DNA of 64,000 bases, taken from contig CAYFLR010000009.1 of assembly GCA_964343805.1 (NCBI GenBank), positions 1 to 64,000 on the forward strand, read 5' to 3'. Shown here in pieces: positions 1 to 8,701 of this stretch. The notes beneath the pieces were generated by a model that was not told the origin of the DNA, did no database searches, and worked only from the letters and a program-made list of their open reading frames with translations. This DNA comes from CAYFLR01 sp964343805 (GTDB lineage Bacteria; Bdellovibrionota_B; Oligoflexia; CAYFLR01). Positions within the stretch are counted from its first letter, which is position 1, and the number at the start of each line of letters is the position of its first letter. The position numbers and the translations under genes are program-made.

Positions 1-522
1 TAACTGAGGAACAAATTTTCCCTCTATTACACGAAGCTCATATTTGTTTTTATCTTTATCAATAAAATACCTAGGAATGTCCATGGAGTCATTTATACTT
101 CCCATACGAATCCGATCACTTAGATAGGTTATATCATTTTCATTGAGTCGATTTTCAAACTGAGCTCTTAAATTGCCATGAGGGGTCCCAAAAGTAACCA
201 TTTCTCCAAATTGCCAAGTCTGCTTGGAAACGACTCGTACTTCATTTTGATATAAGTTTAGTAGTTGGTAACTCCCCCTTTGCATAATAAAGCTAAGCAA
301 AAAAGGATACAAAATGTGTAAAATAAAATAAAGTGAAGCAAATAAAGCCAATCCAAAGTACCATGTGACAGTTTGAAAAAAGACAAGGAAACTCGCCACA
401 AGGGCAAAGAAAAGCACAAAAACATGATAAGGAAATTGTATGACCCAAGAATATTTGGTTTGTATATTTATAAAAAACTTTTCAGAAATTTTTTCATCTT
501 CCTTCGACATTTCGCCTGTCAT
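1..522 (-). CDS. Membrane protein of unknown function, cut by window edge
   Basis: An open frame reads from an ATG at 522 to the first base of the window with no stop, giving the first 174 residues of a longer protein. After a charged N-terminus (about residues 1-25) there are two hydrophobic segments, roughly residues 30-50 and 53-80, which look like a membrane hairpin. A soluble stretch follows and contains no motif I recognise. I do not recognise a family. The 59-base gap to the lipoprotein gene on the same strand (which ends at 582, upstream of this start) allows co-transcription. Confidence 0.7.
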   Translation of the reverse strand, partial: MTGEMSKEDEKISEKFFINIQTKYSWVIQFPYHVFVLFFALVASFLVFFQTVTWYFGLALFASLYFILHILYPFLLSFIMQRGSYQLLNLYQNEVRVVSKQTWQFGEMVTFGTPHGNLRAQFENRLNENDITYLSDRIRMGSINDSMDIPRYFIDKDKNKYELRVIEGKFVPQL

Positions 523-581
523 GTGTTCTCCAATTAAAGATAGATGATAAAACCAAAGATCACGCCAGCTAAATATCCTAC

Positions 582-2498
582 TTATTGAATATCCACATCA
601 CTAATCAGTATGGGATCTTTTCCTACCTTTACGGTAACTTTTCCATTTTTTAAACTAACTGCTTGAGCTTTGGAGTAAATTCCTCCACTTTGAGCAATCA
701 TGTTCTGGGATTTATTCACATGAGAGGCAGCCTTAAAGGTAACTTCGGTATCACTCTCCGCCCAAAGAATATAGAACTCTTTACCTGTATCTTTTCGCTT
801 ATAACCGTATCCGTATGCGGAAGAGGGAGAAAGATCACTAATTTTCCCTAAAGGTTCTGCATCAGGTGCATCAATTAAACCTGCAAGAAGTTTATAAGCA
901 TAGTAGGCGAGTCTTTTTGTTCCGGGGTCAAGACTAGCCTTCAGATTTTGATTATAGGTTTGTCCATCGCTTATGAGCCCCATAAAATTGAAGGGATTGG
1001 TTGGTTCTCCCACATAATTGTACCAATCAACCAGGCTAGTCCAAAAGATTTTACTAACCCCATTATTCAGGTTGTATACATATCTTTTGATCAAAAACTG
1101 GGCCTGCTCCTCTTCTGTCTGTCGAGTTTTATCCTTGGGCTTCCCTTCCCAAGTGGCGTTTTCGCAGCTCCAAATTTCTTTTCCCGTAAAACCTAGGCGT
1201 GCAAGCTCACTTTTATAGTTGTCAAGCTGCTCCATTTTCCAATCATCCACCCCACTCCACCAATGAATATCGACGATATCAAAGGCATCATCATGACCTT
1301 TCAACCCCTCTAAAATTCGGAGATGCGCATTCGAGACCTTGGTTTCAGAGAGCTCGCCCGCAAAATCAATCTCGGAGGTAAGAATGATTTTAGCATCTGG
1401 ATCAGCTTTACGAATCACATCTTTGGTGAGCAGTAAGAGCTCCACATAACGATCGGCATCTTCGGTTTCTTGCGGTTCAATTTCATTTCCCACTTGCCAG
1501 TACTTCACTTTAACCTTAGAAGAAAGATCATCCCCCTTGCCATCCCCATTAAAGCGATCTACCATGGCTTTGACAAATGATTTATATGCTTCTTTATTCG
1601 CTGCACTCAAAGGGTCTCGTGAAGGTTTTCGATTGGGGTTTTTCGGCGGTTCATACCTATCATGCCCCTCCACATTTTTTACTTGGGAAAAATTAATCAC
1701 CCCCACCCAGTGAAGATTATTCCCCGTTTTATAAATAGCTTTTAGCATATCATCGGTAGGAAACTCTTGGCTATTCCAAGTATAAGAACCGTTTCCTGTT
1801 TGATCAATAGTTTCCCAAATGAGTGAGGTATTCCCGCGGGTAAAATGAGCTCCCAGGTCTTTCATGTTGGTCTCTGCCCAAGACCAAAATTTAGATTGAT
1901 GCTCGGTCCGTTTCCAGCCCATGAATTTACCAAAATCAGTGTACTCTCCATGATTAAAAGCGCCATAAACTCCAAAATAGGAGCCTTCCCCATTGGTAGA
2001 TGCATTGGTGGTGTTCCCTGTAGTTGTCCCACTGGTACCGGTGGTATCATCGTTATTTGTTAAAACACCACTTTGACAAACTGCTTTGATACGAGGAGAG
2101 GCCTGCTTATTTTTTAAAATCGCCTCACAATCCACCTCTTTTTTCAGACAGGACTTTCGCTCTTGCACACTCAATTTGCCATCACCATCGGCATCGCATT
2201 TTTTCTCTTTGGATTCCCCCTTCTCTGCGTCTGCTGAGGAACCTGTACCCACCCCAGGTATCATAGAGTCAAAGGCACAGTGAACGAGTTCATCTTCTGT
2301 CACATCCTTATTCTCATCCTTATCGCATTCGCGTAGAATATCTAAACATTCTGCATCCTCAGCTTTACTAATTTCTCCATCTCCATCAAAATCGCAGGTC
2401 TTTTTGGAATTCACGACCTTAATTGGTTCGGTGGTCTCTTCATCGCAAGAAAGAACTGATAAAGTTAGCAGGATGAATAATAAAAGAATGCCTTTCAT
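582..2498 (-). CDS. EF-hand lipoprotein with GH-A-type glycosidase domain
   Basis: The 638-residue protein has a lipoprotein signal ending LSVLSC, with lipidated Cys18 and Asp at +2. Three EF-hand-like calcium loops follow, at about residues 36-47 (DFDGDGEISKAE), 59-70 and 102-113, then a Thr/Gly/Asn-rich linker (about 145-172). Residues 173-570 look like a (beta/alpha)8 glycoside hydrolase. WQVGNE puts a candidate acid/base Glu at 339 and WSCEN a candidate nucleophile at 446, the usual beta-strand 4 and 7 Glu pair of clan GH-A. A beta-sandwich tail is likely after 570. The start has a good AGGAG site. The likely role is hydrolysis of an exogenous polysaccharide at the cell surface. The exact GH family cannot be fixed by eye. 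Confidence 0.75.
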   Translation of the reverse strand: MKGILLLFILLTLSVLSCDEETTEPIKVVNSKKTCDFDGDGEISKAEDAECLDILRECDKDENKDVTEDELVHCAFDSMIPGVGTGSSADAEKGESKEKKCDADGDGKLSVQERKSCLKKEVDCEAILKNKQASPRIKAVCQSGVLTNNDDTTGTSGTTTGNTTNASTNGEGSYFGVYGAFNHGEYTDFGKFMGWKRTEHQSKFWSWAETNMKDLGAHFTRGNTSLIWETIDQTGNGSYTWNSQEFPTDDMLKAIYKTGNNLHWVGVINFSQVKNVEGHDRYEPPKNPNRKPSRDPLSAANKEAYKSFVKAMVDRFNGDGKGDDLSSKVKVKYWQVGNEIEPQETEDADRYVELLLLTKDVIRKADPDAKIILTSEIDFAGELSETKVSNAHLRILEGLKGHDDAFDIVDIHWWSGVDDWKMEQLDNYKSELARLGFTGKEIWSCENATWEGKPKDKTRQTEEEQAQFLIKRYVYNLNNGVSKIFWTSLVDWYNYVGEPTNPFNFMGLISDGQTYNQNLKASLDPGTKRLAYYAYKLLAGLIDAPDAEPLGKISDLSPSSAYGYGYKRKDTGKEFYILWAESDTEVTFKAASHVNKSQNMIAQSGGIYSKAQAVSLKNGKVTVKVGKDPILISDVDIQ

Positions 2499-2610
2499 AA
2501 TGAACTCCTATTTTTCTATTTAAAGAATTTGATGAGTATATTAATTCTCAATAAATATTGATAAAATATATATATTTTTTATTCGAACCTATGACTGGGA
2601 TTTTTCTCAA

Positions 2611-4332
2611 ATGGTATCATATTTCATAAGATCTGTTTTTTTATGCACCCTCCTTTGGAGCTGTGATCAAGTCAATAAGCCAGCTGCCAATAATAATTCT
2701 CAGAATCCTTCCTCTGATCATGATTCTTCTTCGAATAATAATGAAAACTCTAATTTTAAAAAAGAATTTAAAGATATACACTCTAGAAAAGAGATTCAAA
2801 ATGGGCTTAAAAACGCCTATCCTTATTACTTAGCAGTGGCCTCACCCACCGTCCAAGTAAGTCCTAAGACAAGTCCCAAAGCAAGCCCTAAGACCAGTCC
2901 CAAGTTAGTAAAAGCAGAAGTATTTCAAGCTCTTTCCTTAAAAGAAAAGATAAATTTTAATCTCGATCGACTCCGCGCAGGAAAAGAAAGATCTTGTCTA
3001 CCCTCCTGGATCTATAAACCGTTAAAACAACCAAAATGCTATGGACAGGCCGTCAAAGCGAATAAGGGAAAACTAACAACTTCTTCACCCTTGATTTTAG
3101 TTCCTCTAAATTCACCCAAAATGATTTTAGATTTTGGTCAAAATGGAGATGATCCAGAGCTTTTCTCCACTCCCTTTCGCGGGATTAAATATGGTGATTC
3201 AGGGATCACTGAAGAATTAGAAAATAATGCTCCTTGTCTTGCAGAAGTTGCCACTTATTATTCGGAACTGGCCGCACTCTACGTAGAGCGGGCCACTTCC
3301 TTAATAATCAGCATGTTTTGTGCTGCTAAACTTGATGAAAAAGATCAACTTCCTCCCCCGGGTGAAACTCTAGATTTAACACAATCTGTAAGGAAAGTTT
3401 GGGCCAAGACCCCTCTTTTTTCCTTACATCATTCCTTTATTAGCAACCAGACGAAAGAAGAGAATAAACCTCATTTTCTGAATAGCTTAAATATGTCCAC
3501 TCAAGATACCAAGGGAAACTTCATTCATATGATGGTTAATTTGCGGCACTCCTATCAAGATGATTATGAAAAAGGAAGGCTCCTTTTACTCGAACAATTA
3601 CAAAAAAACCCTGGAAAAGACGTACCAGTAGAGTATACGACGGCTGTAAATCTGACCTATGTAAAGAAAGAGAATACTTTGCATATTCTCTTGCAAAATG
3701 TTTTTTTGGGCCCCAAATATCAGAGCAAGGAACTCTTTCCTCACCACTTACTCAAAGAGAATGGATCCTATGATTTTAATAAATTGGAGGAATTCATCAA
3801 TAAGAGGTCGACGGATGAAGAAAAAAAGAAAGGGCTAAAGGGATTGGAAACTCTATACCAGGAGATGGATTTGTCTCGTGATGTGGGAAAAATGTCCTAT
3901 GGATTTAGCACCTATAAACACAGCATTGCCCCCATATTGGTTCTTAATAGTAAATATGATCCAGATCAAGAGCTAAGAGCCTGTGGAATTGTGGGTGTTA
4001 ACCAAAGCTATATCAAGAGAAAGAAGTTGGGGCAAATCCTTGGTTTTACCTGTGAGTCCATCCTAATTGATAACACTTCGCAAGCATATTCAAAAGTAGA
4101 AAAAGCTCCTTTAATGGCTCAAGTTCAGTGCTTCAAGAGAAAAACAACCAATGATCCCTGGCAGTTGGTCCGATCGAAAGTAAAGTACACAGCCACATCT
4201 GACTGCGGTAAATACACTACCCCAAACCATTTCGATTTGGCTGCTGTCATAGAGGGTAAGTTCCCTGAATGGGTTAAAGCTCCCGCAGAAGACTTACCTG
4301 AGTTTTCATTTGATAGCAGTGAGAATCCCTGA
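2611..4332 (+). CDS. Lipoprotein, paralogue of the protein at 30470-32110
   Basis: The 573-residue protein has a signal peptide with cysteine in LLWSCDQ (Asp at +2) and an Asn/Ser-rich tether. It then has four tandem SPK(T/A) units. The body matches the lipoprotein at 30470-32110 in several places: KQPKCYGQ versus PQPKCYNQ, a PC..EVA/PC..AVA segment, and SMFCAAK versus SMLCAGK followed by a QLPPPG/ELPAAG turn. The conserved cysteines suggest disulfides, so the domain probably sits in the periplasm or on the surface. It contains no recognised enzymatic motif. The start lacks a strong Shine-Dalgarno, but no better start exists before the signal peptide. Confidence 0.7.
   Translation: MVSYFIRSVFLCTLLWSCDQVNKPAANNNSQNPSSDHDSSSNNNENSNFKKEFKDIHSRKEIQNGLKNAYPYYLAVASPTVQVSPKTSPKASPKTSPKLVKAEVFQALSLKEKINFNLDRLRAGKERSCLPSWIYKPLKQPKCYGQAVKANKGKLTTSSPLILVPLNSPKMILDFGQNGDDPELFSTPFRGIKYGDSGITEELENNAPCLAEVATYYSELAALYVERATSLIISMFCAAKLDEKDQLPPPGETLDLTQSVRKVWAKTPLFSLHHSFISNQTKEENKPHFLNSLNMSTQDTKGNFIHMMVNLRHSYQDDYEKGRLLLLEQLQKNPGKDVPVEYTTAVNLTYVKKENTLHILLQNVFLGPKYQSKELFPHHLLKENGSYDFNKLEEFINKRSTDEEKKKGLKGLETLYQEMDLSRDVGKMSYGFSTYKHSIAPILVLNSKYDPDQELRACGIVGVNQSYIKRKKLGQILGFTCESILIDNTSQAYSKVEKAPLMAQVQCFKRKTTNDPWQLVRSKVKYTATSDCGKYTTPNHFDLAAVIEGKFPEWVKAPAEDLPEFSFDSSENP
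2860..2904 (+). repeat. Tandem SPKT/SPKA coding repeat
   Basis: Fifteen codons encode four Ser-Pro-Lys units separated by Thr or Ala, with synonymous variation between units. This looks like an extended Pro/Lys spacer between the lipid anchor and the folded domain. The tract could vary in copy number between strains. Confidence 0.75.
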
Positions 4333-4387
4333 CAATAGATCAAAAGATGCGGTGATGGCAAATCGGAAATGTCTAGTTCAACACCTT

Positions 4388-6487
4388 CTAACGAGCACCA
4401 TAGATATCTTGAAGATACTTCACATCCCCCTCACTGATGGAACTATAGGGGGTGGGTGTTGAAGATGGTTGTTTGACATAATCATAGGTGGGAGCAGGCT
4501 GAGTGCATTTCGGCTGAGCCTTATAGCATATGGAAAATTCTGTACGAGCATACTGCATAATGGAACTTAAATCATAAGGGTACTTTGAATTTCCCTTTGC
4601 ATCTTTCATGGATCGGTAGGTTCCATCTGCAAAGCGGGATTCCATTTGGGTAAATGCAGAAACTCTCTTTTCTTTGATATTTTTCCAGTTTACGATAATT
4701 GCCTCATCCCGATCATACCTTTGATGCTCATGCATCATTCCTAAGACATGACCCATTTCATGAACGGCATTGGGTTCAAAAGAGAAACAATGGGGGGCTA
4801 AAACCAACATACTCTTGGCCTGTCCAAAGCCGAAATTAACTGCACAGGGAACAGCCGTTTCCCCCTGAACTTTTTGAAAGGCTGTTACATAGTAATCTAA
4901 AGCGGGTTCTGTCGAGTAGGCTTTACATGAAATTTTTATCTTTTCCCCCCACATATCATTACAGATTTCCATCACCTTATTTCTTTCTTCTTCGGTAAAG
5001 GGTACACGAGTATAACCTTTACCCATAGGATCATCTTCTGCCGCAACCTCAATTTCTTCTCCTGGAAAATAAATGGGGATTTCACCCTTAGGCCAGGCTT
5101 TTATTTCTTTAAATTGAGAACTATTTTCGGTCTCCGTCAAGCTGTCGTGGACTTCAGTAGTTTCAGTTGTCATTTTATCTTCTAAACGATCATAGATCTT
5201 TTGGGCAATTTCTCTTAATTTTTTGGTGTAGGAGTGTGACCCATCCTCTCCACGATTGGTAAGAATTGCTACTCCCAGTTGCTGAGTTGGATTCCATCTG
5301 AGGTAAGTTAAACTGCCTTGAGTTTCTCCAATACGGGAGTAGATAGTTTGATCCTCTTCTTGAGTTACCTCCACAGCATATGCCAATCCGGTGTTTGGTT
5401 GACTCTTTGAAAGAGGTTTTGGGAGAAGGATCTTATGAAATTCTGTAACTGTCGATTTTAGTTTTTCTGGTCCATTTCCAGTGAGCAATTCCAACAGTCG
5501 CATCATATCTTCACCGTTAGTAAACAGCTCTCCAGCACCTGCCAGAACTCCCATATCTGGAAGGGATATGGATTCTTTGTCCTTGTTGTAAACTTTACTT
5601 AATAAATTGGAGACTTTTTTCATATAGCTGGAAGTATTTGATCCGGTATGTTTTAAGTTCATACTTTTTGTAAAAAGTTTCTCTAAAAGACTCGTGTAAT
5701 CTGTGACATTTTGCTGATCTTGAATAGCAAGAGCTAAAATACCTAAGCCCAAATTAGAATAAGTGTATTTGGCTGACCCCTCTGCTTGCATACACCTTTC
5801 CCAAAGATTGATACATTTATTTAACAGGGAAAGAGAGTAGCCACGAGCAGGAGCCCAAACTTCTGAGGAAAGACCTTCTTCTTTCCCATTTTCGGCAGTC
5901 AGGTTTTTGGGATAATTTATTAAACCGGCAGTGTGAGTCACTAACTGCTTAAGAGTAATATCACCTGGCAAAGGAGAAATTGATTTTAAGTAGTTATTGA
6001 CAGGATCTTCCAATTTCATCTCATTATTGGCCACAAGATGAGCCAACATAAGTCCAGTCCATAATTTTGTAATAGATCCAATTGGGAAAACAACCTGTCT
6101 GGGGAGTCTACTTTCAGGGTCTTTGGCCACGGTACCAGCACCCAGCCCCCCTTTTACATGGGGCGCAATATATACTATAAAGATGCCTGGAAATTTAACA
6201 CCGTTTTCCGCATCTGTGGAATCACCACCCTCTGTAGCATCTGTCTGACCTCCTTCATGTTGAGATGTACCCCCAGAGATGACGTTGTCCAAAATGGTGT
6301 CTATGTCTTTTTCTAGTTCAACCTTTCTTTTTTCATTCAGGACTTGATCAACTTTACTATTGCTATTATTGGAAGTAGCAGTTGCTGTATCTTTTTTTTC
6401 GGTGTTCCCTTCCTCTTCACAATGAGTCATTGGAAATAGGTATATCAATGAATAAATGAAGACCAGTTTGGCAATTCTAATGTACAC
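4388..6487 (-). CDS. Lipoprotein fusing a beta-lactamase-like serine hydrolase to an astacin metalloprotease
   Basis: The 699-residue protein has a signal peptide with Cys23 (MTHCEEE) and an acidic, Asn/Thr-rich tether to about residue 95. Residues 98-430 are a serine beta-lactamase/DD-peptidase-like (S12, class C-like) domain. It shows SITK (Ser138, Lys141) and the Tyr-Ser-Asn motif at 243-245; the third motif position reads ETQG instead of the usual H/K-x-G. Residues about 465-699 are an astacin (M12A) domain with HEMGH (576-580), third zinc His586 inside HEHQR, and a Met-turn SIMQY (642-646). The start is GTG behind GGAG and overlaps the stop of the 37-residue lipoprotein upstream (TAGTG), so translation is probably coupled. 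Both domains look catalytically equipped, on peptide or peptidoglycan-like substrates outside the cell. Confidence 0.85.
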   Translation of the reverse strand: MYIRIAKLVFIYSLIYLFPMTHCEEEGNTEKKDTATATSNNSNSKVDQVLNEKRKVELEKDIDTILDNVISGGTSQHEGGQTDATEGGDSTDAENGVKFPGIFIVYIAPHVKGGLGAGTVAKDPESRLPRQVVFPIGSITKLWTGLMLAHLVANNEMKLEDPVNNYLKSISPLPGDITLKQLVTHTAGLINYPKNLTAENGKEEGLSSEVWAPARGYSLSLLNKCINLWERCMQAEGSAKYTYSNLGLGILALAIQDQQNVTDYTSLLEKLFTKSMNLKHTGSNTSSYMKKVSNLLSKVYNKDKESISLPDMGVLAGAGELFTNGEDMMRLLELLTGNGPEKLKSTVTEFHKILLPKPLSKSQPNTGLAYAVEVTQEEDQTIYSRIGETQGSLTYLRWNPTQQLGVAILTNRGEDGSHSYTKKLREIAQKIYDRLEDKMTTETTEVHDSLTETENSSQFKEIKAWPKGEIPIYFPGEEIEVAAEDDPMGKGYTRVPFTEEERNKVMEICNDMWGEKIKISCKAYSTEPALDYYVTAFQKVQGETAVPCAVNFGFGQAKSMLVLAPHCFSFEPNAVHEMGHVLGMMHEHQRYDRDEAIIVNWKNIKEKRVSAFTQMESRFADGTYRSMKDAKGNSKYPYDLSSIMQYARTEFSICYKAQPKCTQPAPTYDYVKQPSSTPTPYSSISEGDVKYLQDIYGAR

Positions 6488-6600
6488 TATGCGCTCCTTG
6501 GAAAAAATGACTGAGTGGTCGACTCTTTAGTATTATGCTTACAAGAGTTAAAACAAACCAATAATCCCAGAAATAGGGGTAACAAATATAGATTACGCAT
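6487..6600 (-). CDS. 37-residue lipoprotein, coupled to the astacin fusion
   Basis: An ATG at 6600 follows an AAGGTGAGAG ribosome site. It opens 37 codons encoding a short positive N-terminus (MRN), a leucine-rich hydrophobic core (LYLLPLFLGLLVCF) and a lipobox-like NSC at residues 18-20. Only about 17 residues (KHNTKES and so on) follow the cysteine. The stop TAG shares its last base with the GTG start of the astacin fusion. Size and form resemble entericidin or lysis-protein micro-lipoproteins, but there is no sequence identity I can claim. It may be a regulator, a membrane-stress peptide or a leader for coupling. Confidence 0.6.
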   Translation of the reverse strand: MRNLYLLPLFLGLLVCFNSCKHNTKESTTQSFFPRSA

Positions 6601-6804
6601 TCTCTCACCTTTTATAAATTTTAATATTAATAAATTATAGCATATAAGTGCAGGATAGGACTATTTTGATAAGCCTTCTTTAAGATGGTTCAGCGGCACG
6701 AGGACTGGTTCATAATCTATGAAAGCTAAATGGTGCCAGCCCTTGATACCCTCACTCTTACTCAGAGGGATGTAAACACAGCGTTTACCACCGTGCCGGT
6801 AAAA
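6601..6804. other. Intergenic, with an in-frame 46-codon extension after a stop
   Basis: The half near 6601-6660 is AT-rich and probably holds the promoter of the micro-lipoprotein operon. From 6804 to 6661 on the minus strand, the frame of the ferritin-like gene stays open for 46 codons after its TGA and then stops at TAG (6661-6663). The peptide has a protein-like composition (for example KRCVYIPLS, GWHHLAF) and the DNA is visibly richer in G+C than its flanks. There is no start codon. It could be a gene remnant, a readthrough extension or chance. Confidence 0.3.
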
Positions 6805-7254
6805 TCAATTCTCCAAATAGACATTGTCTTCATAAATTCTTTCGAGACGGTTTTTGTGGGATAATTCCATATTGGAAAGCTTTTGAAATGCTTTTGTAAG
6901 ATCTGGATTGTCAGCTTTTTCAGCCATACCCATGTATAATTCTTGAGCCTTTTTCTCTTCCTTCATTGCAAATACTAAGATATCTGTCATGTCGGACTCA
7001 GGTGTAATTTGGCTTTCCACCATATGGTCGGAAATTTTAAGGTCTTGAACTGATTCATGTTGAAAATCGCTCATATTTTCTGATTGAAGAAGCTCTTGCA
7101 ACTCTACTTTATGTCCTTTTTCATCCTTAGCCATATCTTCAAAAGCTGTTTTAATTTCTGCTTTTTTAGCCTTTTGGGCAACACCATGGTAAAGGTGATA
7201 GGCATCATCTTCATTTTTAATAGCAAATTCTAGGACTTCCTTAATTGTCTTCAT
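6805..7254 (-). CDS. Rubrerythrin/ferritin-like diiron protein
   Basis: The 149-residue protein is all-helical and made of two similar halves. The first half carries Glu in KNEDDAYHLY and an E-x-x-H in DEKGHK. The second carries KEEKKAQELY and E-x-x-H in NMELSHK. Paired E...ExxH helices are the iron ligands of rubrerythrin-type four-helix bundles. There is no C-terminal rubredoxin CxxC knuckle. The chosen ATG has AGGGGG five bases upstream; an in-frame ATG eight codons earlier has no such site. The likely role is cytosolic peroxide or iron handling. The gene stands alone on its strand. Confidence 0.8.
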   Translation of the reverse strand: MKTIKEVLEFAIKNEDDAYHLYHGVAQKAKKAEIKTAFEDMAKDEKGHKVELQELLQSENMSDFQHESVQDLKISDHMVESQITPESDMTDILVFAMKEEKKAQELYMGMAEKADNPDLTKAFQKLSNMELSHKNRLERIYEDNVYLEN

Positions 7255-7330
7255 TTTTCCCCCTAACACACTAATCATTATTCCAATAGGTCTATTATTA
7301 ATAGGGGGGATTGGCTCTTATGTCAATCAA

Positions 7331-8362
7331 TTACAAAATAGATTTTCTCATTAGAAAANNNNNNNNNNGCTTTTCTCCCTCATATCGCCCTGGCTCTTCA
7401 GCAAATTTTTCATAACCGAGCTTTTGATAGAGATTAACTGCGCCAGTGTTAACATCATCCACTCCAATGGTAAGGGTCGAGAAAGACTTATCTTTGGCAA
7501 GGTTTTCCGCAAAGGCAATCAGCTTCTGCGCAAACCCTTTCCTTTGTTGACTCTTACTAACCCATAGATTGTGTAAATGAGCTATTTGAGTGCCATTGGC
7601 TAATTGAGGGTTATTATCAGCATTCTGCCAGAGAATTTGGATCATGGACACAGCCGAACCAGAGATTTGGCCAATCAAAAAGGTTCGGTTTTCGCCATTT
7701 TCCTCAAGCTCTGAATAGATATTTTGTACAATCTCTTGGCATTGCTTCTCTGGAAATTCAAAGGATTCAAGTATTTCAAACACAAAATGAGCACTTGATG
7801 AGTTTTCATATTTATAAATCTTATAGAAACCCAACAACGTTATAAATTCATCAAATACCTCAGGCGAGCCCTCTTTTTCACACCATTTTTTTACGACCAG
7901 CTTATTAAAAAGTTGACGCTCAGCAACCAGCCTTGCTTGATCTAAACATTCCCTTGCATGAAAATGAATGTAGGAGGCTAAACGATCACAAATGCTGTCC
8001 GTAGAAGATAAGATATGTAAATTGTATCCTTCAATTTCAATTGTTCTAGGTACTATTTGATAATTATCTCCGATTGCTACAGGACCCGAAAGGAACTCAA
8101 TGAACAGATGAGCACAATCTGGATGTCTAAAATGCCGCCCCTCTTTCACAAAATGTATTTGGCTCATCAATTCCGGTATCCGTTTGGTATTTATAGTTTT
8201 TAACACAATATCCAAATCACCGGATACATATGCGCCACCTGAATAAATAGAGGCCACAGCTCCACCCACCAAAACAGTTTCAACATCATTTTTTGCTAGA
8301 TGAAGAGCCACAAAATGCCATAGATCTTCAATACTGCATGAATTCCATTTAGGAGTTTTCAT
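7331..8362 (-). CDS. Nucleotidyltransferase-GNAT acetyltransferase fusion (putative toxin)
   Basis: Residues about 10-170 are a minimal nucleotidyltransferase-type domain. It has LVGGAV near the N-terminus and a metal-binding GDLD at 48-51, as in DUF6036/MNT/AbiEii-like proteins. Residues about 200-340 are a GNAT acetyltransferase. Its acetyl-CoA loop is seen in SQQRKGFAQKL, and NTGAVNLYQKLGY is typical of motif B. The start overlaps the stop of the upstream wHTH gene by four bases (ATGA), a toxin-antitoxin-like arrangement. A ten-N gap at 7359-7368 removes a few residues next to the C-terminus. The two-domain fusion is unusual. Cellular target is unknown. Confidence 0.7.
   Translation of the reverse strand: MKTPKWNSCSIEDLWHFVALHLAKNDVETVLVGGAVASIYSGGAYVSGDLDIVLKTINTKRIPELMSQIHFVKEGRHFRHPDCAHLFIEFLSGPVAIGDNYQIVPRTIEIEGYNLHILSSTDSICDRLASYIHFHARECLDQARLVAERQLFNKLVVKKWCEKEGSPEVFDEFITLLGFYKIYKYENSSSAHFVFEILESFEFPEKQCQEIVQNIYSELEENGENRTFLIGQISGSAVSMIQILWQNADNNPQLANGTQIAHLHNLWVSKSQQRKGFAQKLIAFAENLAKDKSFSTLTIGVDDVNTGAVNLYQKLGYEKFAEEPGRYEGEKXXXXFLMRKSIL
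7359..7368. other. Assembly gap (10 N)
   Basis: Ten Ns lie near the 3' end of the nucleotidyltransferase-acetyltransferase gene. The frame stays open with ten Ns, but the true length is unknown. Confidence 0.95.
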
Positions 8363-8697
8363 AAGACAGGCTTTCCTCTTGATCTTGGTCTGCGTCTTTT
8401 TTGAAATATGAGAGACTTTTCCTTTATCGGTATGGATTCATAGCAAATTTTTATTAGATTCCTTACCGGACTAGTAAATGGGGATTTGGGGTTAAAAGTG
8501 AAAACCCTTGTTCGACCTACCTTTTTAGAACCTAAACCATCAGCTGATTCGAAACGTTCCAATTGATTTTGAATAGGGGAAAGTGCTATCCCCCAATCTT
8601 TTGCGATTGCAGTTGCATGTATTTCTCCATAATGGAATACATGTAACAAAGCTTTTTCTGCATTAACATTACCAAAAATATTTTCTAGCATATGCAC
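8359..8697 (-). CDS. Winged-helix regulator / putative antitoxin
   Basis: The 112-residue protein begins at GTG (8697) or at an ATG two codons later. Residues 10-75 form a winged-helix pattern: a helical start, IHATAIAKDWGIALS as helix-turn-helix, then a wing around KKVGRTRVFTFN. A basic tail ends KRRRPRSRG. Such small wHTH proteins precede nucleotidyltransferases in AbiE/MNT-type and DUF6036 operons, where they neutralise and repress. No Shine-Dalgarno lies upstream, because operator repeats begin five bases before the GTG; the message may be leaderless. The gene overlaps the next by four bases. Confidence 0.65.
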   Translation of the reverse strand: MHMLENIFGNVNAEKALLHVFHYGEIHATAIAKDWGIALSPIQNQLERFESADGLGSKKVGRTRVFTFNPKSPFTSPVRNLIKICYESIPIKEKSLIFQKRRRPRSRGKPVL

Positions 8698-8701
8698 ATT
8701 T

